Shown piece by piece: positions 12,601-25,147 of a stretch of 64,000 bases of DNA; positions within the stretch are counted from its first letter, which is position 1; every line of letters begins with the position of its first letter. A model generated the notes under the pieces. It saw nothing but the letters and a program-made list of their open reading frames with translations. It searched no databases and was not told where the DNA came from. This DNA comes from Diplosphaera chodatii. Its lineage: Eukaryota; Chlorophyta; Trebouxiophyceae; Prasiolales; Stichococcaceae. Where the stretch lies: positions 310,001 through 374,000 of the forward strand of contig JAALGY010000021.1 of the NCBI GenBank assembly GCA_032358165.1, written 5' to 3'. The position numbers and the translations under genes are program-made.

Positions 12601-14909
12601 AACGTATTGATCGCACACAAGGCGAAGGTCAGGACGTGCCTAGAAGTACGACTCGTTAAAAACAATCTAGGAGCTTGGAGCAAAGAATAAAGCCTATAAA
12701 AGATAGGAGTGGGAAGGAAGGAAAAAGTACCATGTATGACATGCAATGGACGGCACGCCACGGAAGCATTTGATCGTCTGTCAGCATCGTCGTGATCAAA
12801 CCACACGGGAGCATTGCAGCCTTGAGCCCAGCTGCCATGGCAACTACCGCAGCAGCCTTCACGTTGGCGCTGGCTGCAGGGGCCACAGCCATCAGCAGCG
12901 GCCTGCTATCCGACAGCATGCCCTACAGCACTCACTAGCCAACTTAAATCCTGAGACATGCATGACCAAGTACGTCACCATGTGATCATGCTTGCATGCG
13001 CGTTGCAGTGTAGGCAACATGTCCAGCGCACCATGTACTCATACGAAAACAACGCCGGGACAGCCGAGTTGAAGTCAGCAGGTCGACAACATACTTGGAT
13101 GATGGTATCAGCAAGCTCCTGCGGAGTCGAGCAGATTGTTGCACGATGTTGACTTTTGCATATGATAGAATCGTGGTCAGCATGACCAATGCGCATGCAA
13201 GCAGTTGGTCTGGACTTGCCGTTGACACCACCGGGCGGATGCCGCGCTTCACACGACGCTGCACAATAATCCAGGCGGCGTCAAGTAGACTGACTTGGGC
13301 GTTGCACAGCACGGGCAAGATGACCGTCTTGTCACATGCCTGCGCGGTGGGTGATATGGCATGATGAAGCATGCAGTGCCAAATCCTCGGTCACGTAACG
13401 GCGTTTGGGCATCGACAGCTGCAGGCAGCACTGTAAAGATGCACCAGCAACAGGGTTCGTCACCCACCTGAGCTGCCACCTGGTTGGTACCAGCTGCCTC
13501 CAATGGGACCATCGACTTGCCCAGCAGACGGTGCTCCTTCTCAGTCAACATCTGGACATGCGCTGCAAACTGCAGGACGGCCTGCAGGTAGTCCTGGCTG
13601 TGCCACAGCTCCTGTTCAGCCTGCGCTCAGCAGATTTTGGAATAGTTGCTTCTCTCATCATACATCTCACTAAACACTGGCTTGCCCTCATGACATGCTC
13701 CCTGCTTCCGACTGGGAAGTTTCTCATGTTAGTGCTGTCAGCACATGTGGGTAGCAGTACAGAGGCTCGGCCAGAGAGAGCTGTGCTGTCAGGCCGAGCG
13801 GTGAGCACCTGGCGGACTATGTTGGGATGCGCCTGCGAGAGGCCGTCGCCACGAACATAGGATTGCACATGTGCCAGCGCCAGCGATGCGCAAGTCTGGA
13901 TGCGCAGGGCACTGCAGCGGGGCCGCGAGGCCAGCGTCGCGCCCAGGCGCACAACCTGCTGGGCGCCCACCACTGTGGGTAGCGCGACGGTACTGCAGAG
14001 AGGCCAGCAGAGATTTCAGTGCCCAATCTGCCTACAGTGATTACAGCCTACTGGCAGAGCAGCAGCGCGCCCGCAGTGACCTCGCATGACAATGTTTGAA
14101 GCCAGAGAATCTGGGCATGCAAGCGCGGCCAGTCCGCCCTGACTCAGACGCACACCAGGGGCAACCCACTGACCTGAAGCCATCGGCATGGTCCTGCATG
14201 TTCTTCGCCATGGCTGAGAGCACAAACCCAACCGCATGCGGCAGCATCTCATCGGCGCGCTGCACCATGCCAGGGCGGCGCAGGGCCGCGTCAACCTCAA
14301 AGAGGTTGTTGATAAGGGTCAGCCATGCCTCGGTGGAGTACTCCTGTGACAGCAGCGGCAGGAACTACAGGCCGTGAGCAGGTGTGATTTGCATTCGTGT
14401 CGGTTGGAAAGCCTGACACACGGGTGACACCGCATAGGAGGGCATGGTCCAGGGCATGCGTCCTTACATCTGATGGGCGAGCAAACAGGGAGCCAAGCGC
14501 TGCGAAGGCAGCGGCCGCAAGCTCCAACGGCGCGCAGCATGCCTCCTTGATGCAGTGCAGCACGGCGTTATCGCCTCCCTTCACACCCGTATCGTTGCTG
14601 ATGCCGACCTTGCTCCTGCCAACCGCCCATGAATCCAATCAAGCTTGCACCCACATGCACATGAGGTGATCTGGAGACGCTCACCTCCTTCAAACGCCGG
14701 GATAGCGCGGCATGCGTTACGAAGGCGCCTTGGAACTGTGAACGCACTGCAAGCCAATGCACAGCCACACGCACGCACCTGATGTGTTTCTGCACAGTGT
14801 CTAAAAAGACTCTCCACGCGGGCTGGAACCCAAGGCTGATCTGCTCCAAAGCCCACTCTACCTCCTCATGGCTGAGTCTTTCGATGCTGGAAGGGTCTGA
14901 TGATGACAT
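9661..14909 (-). CDS. Alpha-solenoid protein with C-terminal U-box (putative E3 ubiquitin ligase), right tandem copy
   Basis: The start is MSSSDPSSIERLS, followed by Ala/Leu-rich helical exons such as LHCIKEACCAPLELAAAAFA, AWLTLINNLFEVDAALRRPG, YLQAVLQFAAHVQMLTEKEH, LLDAAWIIVQRRVKRG and FPRNIVFDDVSEAIAKV, each with a counterpart in the left copy. After IQLTWKTVKELLSQHDKW the chain continues by phase-compatible splices through EEEDMLLMRGHWQLADMH, SSEAFSRAMLSGVHFVALLL, ERRVVVVLMDALKVAAYVAP, SLNGVLFLPLKVGEVAD, RERMPFDLVKLLHGALSSVE and a Lys/Arg-rich linker (KQARRKARKKAAKAA) to a U-box: LCSLSK joined to ARMRDPVIASDG...YERAAIEAW...SPMTR...PNHSLRSLLQ. U-boxes recruit E2 enzymes. The solenoid family is not recognised and the architecture differs from UFD2/UBE4. 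The U-box is secure; the exact exon set is partly inferred. Confidence 0.65.
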
Positions 14910-15442
14910 CTGCATTATGTACGTCACCACATGACTGCACTGGTGTGCTGCCGCTATCCGTCAAACATGTCGCATGCCATCAATCATGCACATTGGCACC
15001 GAGCGCGCCTCCTCGGTTACTCGATCGAATACCGGAGTTTCCTGCGCATGTACTGTGGGAGGATTTGAGGCGCGATCATTGAGTTTGCATGCGCCGCAGA
15101 CGAGAGGAAGCCATCCGGCTGTTGGATGCACATTTGAACTGTTCAAACGTCCTGGAGGGTTGGAAATCCGGAGTTTCTGCTAGGTTAGCCAGACCATGAT
15201 CAGCATTGCAGGCCTATCATGTCCGCAAGGGTGCCTCTGGTGTTGAGTCAGGCTGTGGCACAGCGGTTGATACCGCGTTGAAAGTGCATGCGATCCTCCT
15301 GTTTTGCATTTTGCAAGGGCGATCACTGAGGGCCATGCTACAAGCCGGGAGTAGACAACACCGCCGTCTGTGTGCTTGTGAGGACTGACAAGGTCATCGT
15401 GCTGATGGGTCCAGCTCAACACTAAGCCAGGCGTCTAGCGCC
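14910..15442. promoter_or_regulatory. Shared promoter of U-box solenoid gene (-) and MSH6 (+); contains transposon empty site
   Basis: 533 bp between two divergent start codons. At 15109-15137 it matches the two flanks of the transposon joined together (GGCTGTTGGATGCACATTTGA), so this segment was copied with the tandem gene duplication and shows the site before insertion. No core promoter element can be named with confidence. Confidence 0.6.
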
Positions 15443-18400
15443 ATGGCGCCCAAGCGCAGGAGCAGCAGTGAAGCTGCGCCTGCGGCTGGACAGAAGACGC
15501 TTGCCAGCTTCTTTGGCGCCGCCGCCAGGTCCAAGTCAGGCAAGGAGAATGACTGCAATGGGCCGAAGTCGCCTGCGCGGCCTGCCAAGCGGCCGCCGGC
15601 AATGCCGCCGACGCGGCAGAGTCCCAGGTGCAATGCATTCCTGTACATGTATTTGTTATGCACCTGCAGACTGGGGGCTGTTGCAGACCCCTTCTCGGAA
15701 CTGAAGGTTGCCTGCTGCATTTTCATGACGAGTCCGGGTGCGCAGGGTGAAGCAATTGCGCACAGAGGCCGGAGCTGTGGAGGTGGTGTCGTCAGCTAAA
15801 ACTGCCGTCGTTGTGACCAATGGCCACGAAAACGGACATGCCAGCCCATCTCAGAGCAAGCGCAAAGCAGTTACGCCTGCCACGGACGGCAAGCCCAGCG
15901 CGACGCCCAGCGGCAGGAAGCGGTCCAACTCGACCACTCCTCAGACGCACAGCGCCTCGGCGTCTGCTCCGCCAGACAAGCTTGTCGGCCGCCGCATCAA
16001 GGTGCAGCGGATTCATTTACCCGCCTGCCAATGACACGCTTGTCTGATATCAAATTGATGATGTGCTGCAACCAGCAAGTCCAGAGTACGGCGGCATGGT
16101 CTTGAGCACACATTGCACTCTCACTGCGGCTCAGGGTCGATGTCAGCGGGAGCTGAGTTGCACATACGGACTCTGTAGGTGTGGTGGCAGGACGATGACG
16201 CCTGGTACGCGGGCAGCGTGTCAAGCTATGACGCGGACAGCGGCAGACACCTGGTGGATTATGATGACGGAGAGGAGGAGGAGCTGGATCTGGCGCACGA
16301 GAAGTACGAGATATTGCCAGGTGAGGGCCTGTGGTAGGTTCGGTTGTCACATCTTCCCAGCCATGCTCATAGGCAGCTTCCAGCGTTGCAAATGGATCCA
16401 ATTGGCCCCGACACCACTCGGATACAGGGGTTTGCTGGTCACCGCAGGCAAAGTGGTGGCGAGGGCGGCAGTCCGGCGGCCAGGGCGCAGGGCTCGCGTT
16501 CTGCTGTCGGACTCGGAGGAGGAACCGGCAGCGGGCGCGGCCAGCGGCAGCGACTCTGGCTCTGAGGTGGGACGCAGAATTATCCGCGACGAGCCCATGC
16601 ACACGGGATTTAGCAACAGTGCACTGGCACGGCTGGCAGAGCACCACCAGCTGGCAGGCCCCGTCAACAGGTTCCAGAGCTCCAGACTTCCTATGACCGT
16701 GCTCTGCTGGCGAGCAGTTTGAGGCCAATGGCGCCGAGGAGGGCAGCTCCTCCAGCGACGAGGAGCTGGCGCCGTCAGACGCCTCGGAGGGTGACGATGA
16801 GGGCACCCCCCAGCCGCGCAGCACCAAGCGCACGCCTGCCAAGCGAAAAGCACAGGTGGAGATCAAGCTGCACTGCACATGATCCATCGGACTTTTCTGC
16901 TTGGTGCATTGCAATCGATGAACACCACATAAAGGGTACCTTGATCAGGTCTGGCTGGCACACCCAACTGACTTGAGGCCATCTCTGCACCGGCAGGGCA
17001 AGAAGCAGTCGGCTGGCCAGCCAGCCAAGAAAGGCCGCAGCAGCAGCGCCAGCAGCACACCTGCACGACAGCCGGCAAAGGGCTCAAAGGCCGCAAAGTC
17101 GGCCGAGCCACGGACACCTGCGGCCCCGCAGGCGGGTGCCAAAGCTGTGCTGGCTTCAGCAGGCAGAGCACCCAGCAGTGCCGTTCGCAGCTCGCCAGGT
17201 GAATGACCATGTAACCAGAGGCGAAACAACACAGGGGTTGGCATGTCCTGCATCCAGCCTTCTGAGTTGGTGCAATTGTTTGCAGCTCCATGATGCGCAT
17301 TGTCTCATGGCCAGTCATTCCACCCCATGCCAGCAGGGGGACAACACGCTGGCATGTGCAGGTGCAGGCGAGGCTGTGCCTCAGCTTCAGCCAGAAATGG
17401 AGCGTTTTGCGGCACGCGATGCTGAGCGCTTCCCCTTCCTGGCGCCCGGCAAGCTGCGGGATGCCGCGGGCGTGCGGCGGGGCCAGCCCGGCTACAACCC
17501 CCGCACCCTGTGGCTGCCGCCCAACTGGTTCAAAGCGCAGAAGGTGACAGCCGCATATGCAGCAGGGGTGCAGTGCAAGCAGACAGCGCCTGTTGCCATC
17601 ATCCAACAAGTGTACAACACCTACAGTTGCGCACTCCCTCATCCAGCAAAGTATGTGTCACTGCACCTGCAGATATCTCCTGGTCAGCAGCAGTGGTGGG
17701 AGTTCAAGGTATTGCCTTGCTTGGTCTGCCAGTGCAGTATGTGACACCCGGCCAGATGCCCTAGCGACAAGCTGCAGCGTTACTAAGTGGTTCTTGTGCA
17801 AGCAGGTCAAGCACTTTGACAGCGTCCTCCTCTTCAAGATGGGCCGCTTCTATGAGGTGCATGCATCATTGGGTCCTGAAGGCTCCGAATGCCATGCTGC
17901 CCTGTAGTGCATCATGCACTGGCAGATCCATATACGCGAGTGGCTGACATGAAAATGTGGACTTGCAGATGTTTGAAATGGACGCGCATGTGGGTGTCGA
18001 AGTGCTCGGCCTCATGATGATGAAGGTGCGCAGCGCACTGGAATACTGTGCACGTGACTACCCGCCAACCGATGATGGCTCACATCAGGTGCTATAGTGA
18101 AGACATGGCCGATCCTGCGATTTATCTGCAGGGCGAGCAGCCACACTGCGGCTTCCCTGAGAACAGCTACCACATAAAATGTGAGCGGCTTGCGCGTGCG
18201 GGACTTCGGGTTGTTGTTGTCGAGCAGGTGAGTTGCAGTGCATAGCAAGGAGTACACTTTTCAGAAGCCTTGAGCTTGAGCATACCACTTGCGAACTATT
18301 GAAGTGCTATGTAACAGGGTATTGCCATGTTCTGCAGACAGAGACGCCTGTGCAGCTGGCGGCCCGCAATGAGGAGCGCCGTAAGCAGAAGTTGCCAAAG

Positions 18401-21400
18401 GTACAGGGTTACATTGAACAGCTCGCTCACTAGCTTGCATCAAAGAACCCACGTCGATCAGCGCACCATCTGCATGTGGACCATGAGGCCGCCGTTCTGC
18501 AGAGGTGCAATACAACCCTGCAAGATTAGGCACAACGTGCAAGATGACAGTGGTCTCACATGTTGGATGATGCAGGCAAGTGTTGTCAACCGTGAGATGG
18601 TGGCAGTGGTCACCCGCGGCACGATGACGGATGCTGAAATGCTCTCGCGCCACCCTGACGCCTCCTTCCTACTTGCACTCGCCGAGGCCCCTGCGCCTGC
18701 AGCGGAGCTAGCGACAAGTGCGCCAACTTGTCAAGCTGCCATGCACCGTTCTGTTCAGGTACTGCACGTTGCAGAGTGTTATTGCCTGATGTTTACCGTC
18801 CGCCGTCCAGAGCAGTATGCTGACTTGGGACACAGGCAGTGAAGGCGTCAGAGGCGATGCTCAGAGGGTGCTGGGCGCATGCGCAGTGGATGTGGCCACC
18901 GGACAGATGCTCATTGGGCAATGGTGAGCTTTGTGGCAAGCAAGGGTTGCAGCAAACGATCGACGGTGCCCTTCGCATGGTTGATTGGCAAACAGCTTTC
19001 CCCTACCAGACATCTTTTCAAAACAGCGCTGTACTGGCAACTGCAGGCAAGATGGCGAGCTTCGAACAGGGCTGCGTTCCCACCTGGCAACGCTGCAGCC
19101 TGTGGAGGTGATCCTGCCGGCAGGGGCCAGCAGCGACACACGGCGTGCGCTGCAGGGCTCCTGTGAGGCCGCGCCGCGACTGAATGAGCTGGCAGCCCGG
19201 GATGCCTGGGATGCAGCCCGCACCCGCCAGGAGCTCGCCAAGGCGGACTACTGGCCCGGCGATGCTCCGCCGGTGCTGCAGGTGAACTCCCATCTGCAGA
19301 GTGAAACTCATAGCGGCAATTACTGGGGTCGTAGCCCTGCATTTCGCAAAGTGAAACTGACTTTGGCAGCAATGGGCTCACCAAACCCAGATCAGCACGT
19401 GAATGCATCGAGCGACGCTGTATGCTGCCCAGGCCCTGCTAGATGACGACAGCGGTGGTAGCAACGCCGCACTTGCAGCCCTGGGCGCTACCGTCGGCTT
19501 CTTGCAATGTGGGATGCTGGATGCGGCAGTGCTTCCGCTGGCACGGCCCGAGGCGCTGCCCCCCGCTGGGAGCTCCGCAGCCTCCGCAGCTGGTGCAGAC
19601 CAGCCGCTTCACATGCGACTGGACGGCGCTGCCCTGCAGAACCTGGAGGTGCGCTTGCTATGTGATACACCACGGACAACGCAACCTTCATGCTGCAGGC
19701 AACACATCGTTCCTCACACGCTGTTGAGGAGCACCTCAAAACAGCGTGCCAGTGGCACTCGTGAGCACGCCGATAGCATGTTGCTGCAGGTCTTTGAGAA
19801 TGATGCCGGTGGTTCGCATGGCACGCTGTTTGCGGCATGCAATCACTGCGTAACTGGGGCAGGGCGGCGGCTGCTGCGGCGGTGGCTGGGGCGGCCCCTG
19901 GCGCGTGTGGCCGACATCTCGCGCCGCCAGGACGCCGTCGCCGCGCTGCTGGGCCCTGCTGGGGACGCTGCCCGGGAGGCCAGGAGCCAGCTGAAGGGTG
20001 AGCTGATGATAGGCGGCAGCTGCACTTAGCCGAGGGAAGCACAGACTGCATGGCATTCATGTACACAAGGCCAGTGGCGCACAAGCCAGGAGCTGCCTAT
20101 TTGGGACCAGCAGGTCGAGGCCAATGAATTGTCCCATCTGACCAATGTTTGAGCGCGAGCCGACTTCTTATCTTTGCCTTCGGAAGGCACTGCCGACATG
20201 GAGCGGGGGGTGGCGCGGCTGGTGGCGGCGGCGGGCGGCACCTCTGCCCGCGACGGCCAGGGCGTGGTGCTGTACGAAGACGCGGCCCGGCGGCGCGTCG
20301 CCGAGCTCGCCGGCGCGCTGGCCGCGCTGCGCACCCTGGCCGATGTCGCCGCCGGCTTTGCAGGTGCATAAGTGCCCCTGCTACTTCCCTTGCCGTCTGA
20401 TACTGCGGGGCAGAAGCTGAGAGATGCGCCTGATGCGTGCACCGCTGCTGTTGGTTGGTAATACACCACGTGATGGTGCACACCTCCAGGCTGGGAACGG
20501 AGTTTGAAGCTTGTGAGCATGGTTGATCGCGGTGCCCATTCTGCAGATGTGGTGGCGGACTGTGGCAGCGAGGTGCTGGCGGACCTGGTGACGCCGGGGC
20601 GCGGCTTCCCGGATATGGAGGCGGCACTTGCCGAGCTAGAGGGCGCGACCGACTGGGCGGAGGCACGGTCGGCAGGCCGGGTCGTCCCCCGCGAGGTGAT
20701 GCTCACACCATGCCCTGAGCGGTGCACTGCTCGATCATGCTGTGGGTCTGTCACCACAGCCAGTTTGCACAGCCTCAGCTGCCCAGTGAAAAGACAGAGG
20801 CGGTCGTCCTTCTGAGGTCTGTTGCGGATGTGATCTCTCTGGCCGCTGTCTTCCAGGGTGTGGACGAGCAGTTCGATGCGGCAGAGGCAGCGGTGCGGCA
20901 GGCGGAGGCAAATTTGCAGCGGCATCTGAAGGATGTGCGCAAGCGGGTCGGAGGGGGCTCCAATATCTGCTTCGTGTCCGTCAACAAGGACTCGCACCTC
21001 ATCGAGGTGCTGCTCTTTCTTCACCATTCATGAAGCCCGAGGTGGTTGTGCACACCACTCAGAATGACACGATGGTGCAGCACACCAGCTGTTGCACCAA
21101 CAAGTCGTGACATCCGGTTGTGCTGACCATGTTGTTGTGCCACCAAGCTGATGCTTGCGGCTGTCCAAGTCATTCCATTGCCACCACATACATGTCCTGC
21201 CAGCCACGACCGTTCGCAAAAGTATGTGGACCCTTGCGGTTGACAGGTGCCAGAGGCCCTGAAGAAGGCTGTGCCGGATGACTTCGAGCTGGTGGGCCAG
21301 AAGAAGGGCTTCCAGCGCTTTATCAACCCTGAGCTGAAGGGCCTCATTGCGGCTCTGGAGGAGGCCAAGCAGCAGCGCGAGCTGCGGCTGGCTGCTGCGC

Positions 21401-23833
21401 TGCAGGTGGGCCATCAGCTCAGCCCCAACAAGCTCAGCATTGACAACATTGTTGCTCTGCTTCCCGGCACTTTGCCAAAACTATGTGTAGTTCGGAATCT
21501 GAAGCTCCAGGTTCTGAGCTCAGGATGCTTGGCTGCAGGTGCTGCTGGCGCGCTTTTCAGAGCGCCGCGCCACATGGCTGGCAGCGGTGCAATCGGCAGC
21601 ACAGCTCGACGCCCTCATGTCGCTTGCTGTCGCTGCCGCGTCGGGTGACGGCGACATGTGCAGGTGGGTGGTGCTGTGCCCGATGTCCTGTCGTGCATTC
21701 CTGATGCACTATGTAGTCCCGCGAAAGCTGCTGACCGCTGCCCCGAAGCCACCTCTGCTGAGTGGTGAGCTGTGCAGAATTAAGCAGTTGTGATGCTGGT
21801 GTTATACACTACAACGAACTGCCATACATAGCCAAGGCGCTGCCTCCCAAACATGCGCATTCACGCAGCTGCAGCAGCCTCTCATTGGTCCTTCAGGCAC
21901 GGATTGCCACATTTGCCTCCTCAGCATGCAGCGGCAGCACACATCAGTCCTCCATATTCTGGCGCGACACTCTGCCGTTGTGGACACGTGCAGGCCGGAG
22001 GTGGTGGAGGTGGCGCCGGGCGGGCAGCAGGTGTTCGAGGCGGTGGGGCTGCGGCACCCGTGCGCCTACATGAGCCGCGTCGCGTCCTGCTTCGTGCCAA
22101 ACGACGTGCGGCTGGGCGGCGGCGCCCCGCCCTTCACGCTGCTGACCGGTGCGCCGGCCTCCCCAGCACTCGCCAGCATGCCACCAGCGCATCGTGGGGT
22201 TCCGCATGCAGGAAGTGCTGCTGTGGCGCGTGGTTCTGAACATGCCCTGCACCTTCACACTGCAAAGTGGCCAGTCGATGCAGCGAAGCTCACTCGACAT
22301 GTATTCTGTTACGCAGGGCCGAACATGGGTGGCAAGTCCACATTGCTGCGGCAGGCGTGCCTCGCCGCACTGCTCGCACAGGTGCTGGTTTGCCTTGTGG
22401 CCCTGACTCTCGACATCTCCATGTACAGCGCCGGATCGCGCAGTGGCGAAGTGAGCCCTGTCAGGCTGGGAGCTGGCCCTGACCTGCGCAGGTGGGCGCC
22501 TGGGTGCCGGCCACCAGCTTCCGGCTATCGCCCGCAGATGCCATCTTCGTGCGCATGGTGCGGACTCCAGCCCGTGCTATATTTTCCCACAGGTTGATGA
22601 TGGTAGAGGGCATTGCAATCATCCCTTCGTTATTGCGGCCATGTTGCCGCCTGAAGTGTCATTGCCTGAGATGTTGTGAGATTGCGCAGGGGGCGCGGGA
22701 CCACATCCTGTCGGGCGAGTCCACCTTCTTCGTGGAGCTGTCTGAGACAGCATCCATGCTGCAGGTGCCCCAGTCTTCTGCATCGCAAATATGCTCTGTG
22801 CACACGTGCATCCCACGCAGGGATTACCTGCACACTCTCACCTGGCGCTTGATCCAGAACAGTCAGACATGTGCTGTCTGACTGTTGCTGGGATGGCTGC
22901 AGGCAGCCACAGAACGCAGCATGGTCGCGTTGGACGAGCTTGGGCGTGGCACAGCCACCACAGACGGCGCTGCCATTGCTGCCGCTGTGTTGGAGCACCT
23001 GTCCACCAGTGTTCGCTGCAGGTACCCGGATTGCTGCGCACTGTTCATTGTAGCACCTGTGACATACACCATGACTGAACTGTCTTGCTGGGTCGGTTCA
23101 ACGCTGACTGCTGCAGGCTGGTGCCTTCTGCAGGGGCCTGTTTGCAACGCACTACCACAGACTATCGGACGAGCATGCATTGGACCCTGGGGTGGCGGTT
23201 TGCCACATGGCATGCCATGTAACACCCGCGGGGCCCCATGGCCAGCCTGAAACCGTCACCTTCCTGTACAAGCTCGCTGAAGGTACGTTAACTGTGAAAC
23301 AGGAGCAGACCATTTGAAGACCCTACTCTGTTGATGCGTCGTGCATGTATGATGTCATGATTGGGTAAGCTCATCCTTGCTGCAGGTGCCTGCCCCAAGA
23401 GCTACGGCATGAATGTAGCGAGGTTGGCGGGCCTGCCCAGCACCGTCGTGGCCCGTGCAGCCACCATTGCGCACCAGGCAGAGGTGTGTCGGAGACCAAC
23501 AAGGCTGGCATGACACCGTTCTCGTGGCTGCACACAGCACGTGGGAAAGCTAGGGCTAGCATTGTACAGTCGCCTTTTGTGCGATGACATCTGCTCAGTG
23601 TATGCTACTGGCTTGGTACGCAGGCAGCTGATGCCGCAAAGCAGCAGTTGACAGCAGGCCACGAAGACTGTACAGATGAGGATGGCGGCTGGCGGAATGT
23701 CAGTGACATAACGCAAGCAGCAGCCGTACGCCAGCTTCAGCAGCTGCTGGCTGCCAAAGACCAGGAGTTGGCTGTGAAGGCACTCATGCACATGCAGGCC
23801 CGCCTGCAACGGCTGCTCGCAGAACATGAATAA
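15443..23833 (+). CDS. MSH6: DNA mismatch repair protein MSH6
   Basis: About two dozen exons. It starts [19 protein letters not shown] and carries a PCNA-binding box QKTLASFF at the N-terminus. A Tudor-like domain follows (LVGRRIKV, then [19 protein letters not shown] and [11 protein letters not shown]), as in plant MSH6. The MutS I domain has [18 protein letters not shown], and the mismatch-reading motif KMGRFYE. The connector, lever ([19 protein letters not shown]) and clamp ([18 protein letters not shown]) domains are recognisable. The ATPase has Walker [10 protein letters not shown] (its first Gly split by an intron at 22149-22316), STFFVELSE, Walker [12 protein letters not shown] and [14 protein letters not shown], ending [15 protein letters not shown]. 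In MutSalpha with MSH2 it recognises base mismatches and small loops in the nucleus. No break or missing key residue is seen. Confidence 0.97.
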
Positions 23834-24303
23834 TCTAACCTAGGCCTCATATCGTGTTGTCACAGTGTGAACAACTTGAAAGCTGCTGTGTGGTTTCGCT
23901 GGATTGAGCAGGCGTTTAACAAGCACTTGCCATGCATGCTGGCAACAGATCAGCCAGATCATTATCAATCGAGGCGCCCATTTCGCCTGCATAGAAATGA
24001 TGAGCATCAGAGCCTACCCAGTCTCACGAGCTGCCCACACGACAGTTTGGCCCACACGACAGTTTGAGCAATGTGTGCACCCGACATCGGAGCCGGTTTG
24101 CATCTGCTACCTATCCGTCAGACCGTCATTGCTGTCAAATCCAAGTTCAGAGTGCCCAAGACTACCAGCATGCGCGTGGAATGCGTTCCCCCGAAACCAT
24201 GCTGTGCTGCGATGTCCGACACAGAGATCATTGTGCCGTTTGCTCTTAAGCTCATTCTGTACCGCACTCGTGATAGACTCGTCATACAACTACGGCGATC
24301 ACG
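23834..24303. other. Intergenic between MSH6 and the hybrid-binding-domain gene
   Basis: 470 bp of MSH6 3' UTR and upstream sequence of the next plus-strand gene. Includes a short direct repeat CACACGACAGTTTG at about 24037 and 24054. No coding or RNA signal seen. Confidence 0.4.
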
Positions 24304-24525
24304 ATGTCCGGCAATGGCCAGACCCAGAAGTACTACGCCGTGGCGCATGGTCGCGACGGCCCAGCGGTTTATAACAACTGGGGCGCGGCCAAGCAGTCTG
24401 TGGACCATGTGTCGGGTGCTGTGCACAAGTCATTTTCATCTCCAGAGGCAGCTGCTGCCTTTGTTGACGGTTACAACAAGTCTTCGTACGGACCCACAAC
24501 CCCGGCATTCAAGGGCAGCAAGTGA
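24304..24525 (+). CDS. Stand-alone RNase H1-type hybrid-binding domain protein (73 aa)
   Basis: An intronless 73-residue frame, MSGNGQTQKYYAVAHGRDG...NNWGAAKQSV...AVHKSFSSPEAAAAFVDGY, that is essentially one complete domain of the caulimovirus-VI/RNase H1 N-terminal family (YYAVxxGRxxGxYxxWxxxxxxVxxxxxxxxKxFxxxxxAxxFV). In eukaryotic RNase H1 this domain binds RNA/DNA hybrids and double-stranded RNA. The next gene downstream carries the same domain fused to a catalytic RNase H, so this may be a partial duplicate kept as a free hybrid-binding protein. The tga stop is clear and no catalytic domain follows in frame. Function beyond nucleic-acid binding is unknown. Confidence 0.8.
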   Translation: MSGNGQTQKYYAVAHGRDGPAVYNNWGAAKQSVDHVSGAVHKSFSSPEAAAAFVDGYNKSSYGPTTPAFKGSK

Positions 24526-25147
24526 CCAGGACATGCAGCAACATGGCCACAATAACACTTGATCGGGTGAACTCATGTGTTAATTCAGACGTCGAGCCCT
24601 CAGCGTGTTAGCCGCAAGTTCAGGTTGCGAGCTTGCAAGGTGACCTCAGTTGAAGGCCTGCTTCTGCTGCTATGGTCAGAGGGACAACTGCGTGAAGCAG
24701 AGCCGGTGCATGTCTGTTGGCGTCATGTGAGCTGCTCTTTCACATGAGGTGGTGATCATCAAAGCTTGCTCTAGCAACATGTCTTCGAGCGTCAGGTTGC
24801 TGAGTGTTCAATCCCATCCCCATTAGAACAGCATCGACATGGGATGCACCCGCCCTGGTGCACTTCCTGGTACATCCAGTCAACATCGACACTTCCTGGG
24901 ACCGACACCGACGCAGGCTTTCGCAGTTCGCGCTCATATCAATAATAGCGGCTTACATCAGAACAGTTGAGGTGCTCGGGTAATCCAACGGTCAACCGAT
25001 AGGAACAAGGACTCTGACTTGCTTGCAGTGTCTGGCCAGACCGCTGTGTGGCGCGCTTGTACCAGGCATGCGGCACTGTTGACTTTGCTCCTGCTGCAGC
25101 GTGCAGAGTCAAACATGCTCTTTCGAACTATTCTCTGAGTTCAGCTG
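24526..25147. other. Intergenic between the two RNase H1-related genes
   Basis: About 620 bp, lower in GC than the neighbours, holding the 3' UTR of the small gene and the promoter of RNase H1. I see no reading frame with domain character and no structured RNA. Confidence 0.4.

Noticed and set aside
24304..24525. Viral origin of the small hybrid-binding-domain gene
   Set aside because: The domain also belongs to cellular RNase H1, which lies directly downstream; a local duplicate is simpler than viral transfer.
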